Shown: positions 61,858-64,000 of the stretch, piece after piece
How positions within the stretch are numbered: position 1 is the first letter of the stretch
How the letters are laid out: each line of letters starts with the position of its first letter
Source of the DNA: Saccharothrix deserti
GTDB lineage: Bacteria > Actinomycetota > Actinomycetes > Mycobacteriales > Pseudonocardiaceae
DNA length: 64,000 nt
Direction of reading: 5' to 3'
NCBI RefSeq assembly: GCF_009769385.1
Contig: NZ_VKAB01000047.1
Location: forward strand, 1 to 64,000
Notes under the pieces: model-generated
What the model saw: the letters and a program-made list of their open reading frames with translations, nothing else
Told to the model about the DNA's origin: nothing
Database searches by the model: none
Translations under genes and position numbers: made by a program

Positions 61858-63567
61858 TCAGCCTTGGAGGGCGCGGACCCGCTCGTGCAGAGCGGTGAAC
61901 TCGTCGACCCGCTTGGTGCGCTGCTTCCACAGCACGGCGAGCCACCGCAGCGCGATGGTGCGCCGCGCGGCGTCGAATCGGGCGCGGTTGGCCGGTGTGA
62001 CGCCGAGATCGGCTTCGGCGCTGGTCCAGACGTCGTCGGGAATGGCGCGGGCGCTGATGTGCTCGATGTGGTCGGCAGCGTCGACGGCGACGTCGGAGAA
62101 GCCGCTGAATTCGAAGTCCGCGACGTAGGTGGTCTCGCCGTCGTGGAGCCAGTTGAGCAGGTTCGCGTCGCCGCGGGAGTAGACGCGGGTGGCGGGCTGC
62201 GCGAGCAGTTCTGCGTCGCCGCTGTTCTCCCATCGGTGTAGGAGAGCGAGCATGTCCGGGGTCTGGGGATCGTCGGCGGCGTCGGCGAGCTGGCCGGGCC
62301 AGACGTCGGTGAGCCGGGCGATGTAGTGGCCGATGGAGTCGACGCGCTCCAGGCTGGCCAGCGGCTCGCTCAGCGGGACGTTCTGCAGAGCGCGGGTGGT
62401 CTTGGCCAGCGACTTGATGGCCGACGCCGGGTCGAGGACATCGAGGATCGGGGAGCCGGGCAGCAGCGTCATGCCGATGGCCGGCTGTTCGGTGTCCTCG
62501 TCGAGCCACAGCGGTTTCGGTGCGCTGCCCAGGCTGCTGGCGTGGGTGAGGCCGTGCCATTCGCGCTCGACGCGCTGTCGGTCGGTCTTCTTGTAGAGCT
62601 TGATGCACATCGGCGTGGGGGCCGCAGGCCAGGCGAAGACATCGTTGTTGCGGCCACCGTCGAGTGCGTGCAATCCGTGTTCGTCGAGCGTGGCGGCCAG
62701 TGCGTCGGCTCCGGCCGCACGCGCGGTGCGCAGGGCGTTGAGCAGGTCGGTGGGAGCGGTGTGCTCGCGGTGGCTGGCCAACGTGGTCATCGTTTCGGAC
62801 TCTCGGTTTCGACTCGGCACGGATGGACGGGGTCTGGCGGGGCCAGCGTAGGAGACGGGCCCGGCGGTTTCGTGGTGCCCCGCACACGGGCTCAGGTCGA
62901 TGTCGCCCGTCTGGCTGATCTGACGCAGGGTGGCGTGAATGGCGAGGTGAGTGTCGACCGGGTCGAGTTCGGTGACGTCGAGGACGGTGAGCTGGGGGTC
63001 TCGTTCGGCAAGCAGTGCGTAGGCGTGGTCGACCCAGGTGAGGTGAGCGCGCTGCTCGCCGGTGAATGCGGAGCGGCGGTTTCCGCCGCGTTCGTCAGCG
63101 CGGCGGGCGGCGACGTCCGGGGGCACCCGCAACCACAGCGCTCGGGTGGGGCGCGGCCCGGCCAGGGCTGTGAGGGTGTTCAGCCAGTCGAGAGCGACGT
63201 CGGCGGGGGCGCGGTGCTCGCGGAGGAGGCTGGCGATCGCGTAGGAGGCCATCGTGTGGATGCCGCGGTCCTCGATGACGATCGTGCCGGGTGCGGCTGC
63301 CAGCGCCGGGTCGAGGACGGTGGCGACGAGGTCGGCCCGGATGGCGGCGGTGATCAGGGTGTCGGTGATCGCGTCGCCGGTGCGCAGGAAGGGGTCGCCG
63401 CTGGTGCGCAGCAGGTCGACGAGGGTGGCTGCGACGGGATCGGTGCCCAGGGTGGCCAGGTCGGGCAGGGCGGTCACGGAGTGACCGCTGGCGTGCAGGC
63501 ACCGGGCGAGCATGCGAGCCTGGGTACTTTTGCCCGCTCCGGGCAGGCCCTCGAAGGTGATCAGCAC
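61858..63567 (-). CDS. Thymidylate kinase-phosphotransferase (APH-like) fusion
   Basis: 569 aa. Residues 1-215 are dTMP-kinase-like: P-loop MLITFEGLPGAGKSTQARML, IEDRGIHTMASYAIASLL (DR(Y/G)-type motif) and GNRRSAFTGEQRAHLTWVD. A proline/arginine-rich linker (about 215-265) joins an APH/choline-kinase-like domain with GGRNNDVFAWPAAPTPMCIK, YSRGDANLLNWLHDGETTYV and ADFEFSGFSDVAVD. The Brenner motif HGDxxxxN reads RGDANLLN, so the His is Arg. No stop separates the halves, although an internal ATG at about 62790 exists. The substrate is unknown. It overlaps the monophosphatase gene by 7 bp. Confidence 0.82.
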   Translation of the reverse strand: MLITFEGLPGAGKSTQARMLARCLHASGHSVTALPDLATLGTDPVAATLVDLLRTSGDPFLRTGDAITDTLITAAIRADLVATVLDPALAAAPGTIVIEDRGIHTMASYAIASLLREHRAPADVALDWLNTLTALAGPRPTRALWLRVPPDVAARRADERGGNRRSAFTGEQRAHLTWVDHAYALLAERDPQLTVLDVTELDPVDTHLAIHATLRQISQTGDIDLSPCAGHHETAGPVSYAGPARPRPSVPSRNRESETMTTLASHREHTAPTDLLNALRTARAAGADALAATLDEHGLHALDGGRNNDVFAWPAAPTPMCIKLYKKTDRQRVEREWHGLTHASSLGSAPKPLWLDEDTEQPAIGMTLLPGSPILDVLDPASAIKSLAKTTRALQNVPLSEPLASLERVDSIGHYIARLTDVWPGQLADAADDPQTPDMLALLHRWENSGDAELLAQPATRVYSRGDANLLNWLHDGETTYVADFEFSGFSDVAVDAADHIEHISARAIPDDVWTSAEADLGVTPANRARFDAARRTIALRWLAVLWKQRTKRVDEFTALHERVRALQG

Positions 63568-64000
63568 GCCACGACCTCCTCGCCGGTGAAGCCGTTGATC
63601 GCGCTCGCACGCTGGACGATGTCGAGGATGTCCTCGATCAGGGCGGGTGCGGCGGCGATTGTGCAGCGCGAGGTGGTGGTGTGGTCGGTGCCGTCGAGAT
63701 CGGTCACGTGGGCGCCGGCTTCGCGGGCGATGACGGCTCCGGCGGCCATGTCCCAGGTGCGGTTGCCGAGGGTGATCGACGCGCCGAGGGCGGAGTCGGC
63801 CAGCAGCGCGAGGTCGGCCGCGGCGGATCCGAGCATCCGGATGCGTTGCGCGCGGGGCGCGAGGGCGGCGTGGATCGCCAGCATGGTCGCGTTGCGGGTG
63901 GCGGCGCCGGGCCCGGTGCCGTAGTCGCCGATCGCGACGATCGCCTCGGCGAGCCGGGCGGAGCCGGTGACGCGGATCGGGTGTCCGTCTCGGCAGGCTC
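63561..64000 (-). CDS. Inositol monophosphatase family protein, partial (5' end outside the window)
   Basis: About 146 C-terminal codons are present and the frame runs to the window edge: DGHPIRVTGSARLAEAIVAI, GDYGTGPG, MLGSAAADLALLADSALGAS and TWDMAAGAVIAREAGAHVTD with the metal-binding WDxAAG motif followed by LDG. This identifies the inositol monophosphatase/FBPase-like fold; the N-terminal metal residues are outside the window. It overlaps the kinase/phosphotransferase fusion by 7 bp on its 3' side, so both are in one operon. The substrate is unknown; IMPase-like phosphatases act on sugar or nucleotide phosphates. Confidence 0.85.
   Translation of the reverse strand, partial: ACRDGHPIRVTGSARLAEAIVAIGDYGTGPGAATRNATMLAIHAALAPRAQRIRMLGSAAADLALLADSALGASITLGNRTWDMAAGAVIAREAGAHVTDLDGTDHTTTSRCTIAAAPALIEDILDIVQRASAINGFTGEEVVAC

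Noticed and set aside
1-64000. CRISPR array, rRNA or complete tRNA
   Set aside because: No regularly spaced direct repeats, rRNA-like stretches or complete cloverleaf were seen on reading the window.

Overview
The window is high-GC DNA from an actinomycete. An RbpA-type RNA polymerase-binding protein with a small actinobacterial helix-turn-helix partner, a DUF574-type methyltransferase, a Scr1/DUF5753-type regulator, an FxLD-system methyltransferase and frequent GTG starts all point to Actinobacteria, most likely Pseudonocardiales (inference; no ribosomal RNA is present). It reads as an accessory or defence island rather than core genome.

Region 1 (1-15.1 kb) is largely a gene graveyard. It holds a DUF5131 fragment beside an intact TcmP, the 3' half of a tRNA-Arg (probable attachment site) followed by two strong hairpins, and broken ends of a DinG helicase, a PKD/FnIII-SGNH hydrolase, an MMPL transporter, an IS5-type transposase, a GH31 glycosidase, a GntR regulator, a peptide deformylase and a glycosyltransferase. 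Four copies of a roughly 65-200 bp dispersed repeat sit among them, and a weak fifth copy lies near 45.2 kb. The intact genes here are a VOC protein, two unrecognised proteins, and a three-gene ABC-3C system (9.3-12.9 kb) with a DUF3732 ATPase, a middle component and a nuclease-like component.

Region 2 (15.5-39.3 kb) is the main defence block. After a small membrane protein and an RsbW-like kinase/STAS pair comes a minus-strand gene run from 36.0 to 16.8 kb: a DUF1998 helicase with a nuclease-like tail, a SNF2 helicase, a large adenine methyltransferase, McrB, McrC, an unrecognised 283-aa protein, a DUF4365-APAZ (DREN-APAZ) nuclease and a short prokaryotic Argonaute. Most junctions are 4-bp start/stop overlaps. 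This joins a DISARM-like module, McrBC and a SPARDA-type Argonaute pair. A CHAT-protease gene is transcribed divergently from the same intergenic region.

Region 3 (39.5-54.9 kb) is mixed. An IS982-family element interrupts a DUF574 methyltransferase with a CTAG target duplication. A frameshifted NB-ARC/TPR gene, an HTH-RbpA pair, EcsC, a NucA/NucB nuclease with a likely partner, an NYN protein, a TPR/Scr1 regulator group, NUDIX and a QueD gene with an internally deleted QueE follow.

Region 4 (54.9-64 kb) has a 1421-aa protein with a nuclease-like C-terminus enclosed by inverted repeats about 5 kb apart, an orphan FxLD-system methyltransferase divergent from a NUDIX gene, a thymidylate kinase-phosphotransferase fusion, and an inositol monophosphatase family gene running off the window. 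No integrase, rRNA, CRISPR array or complete tRNA was seen.
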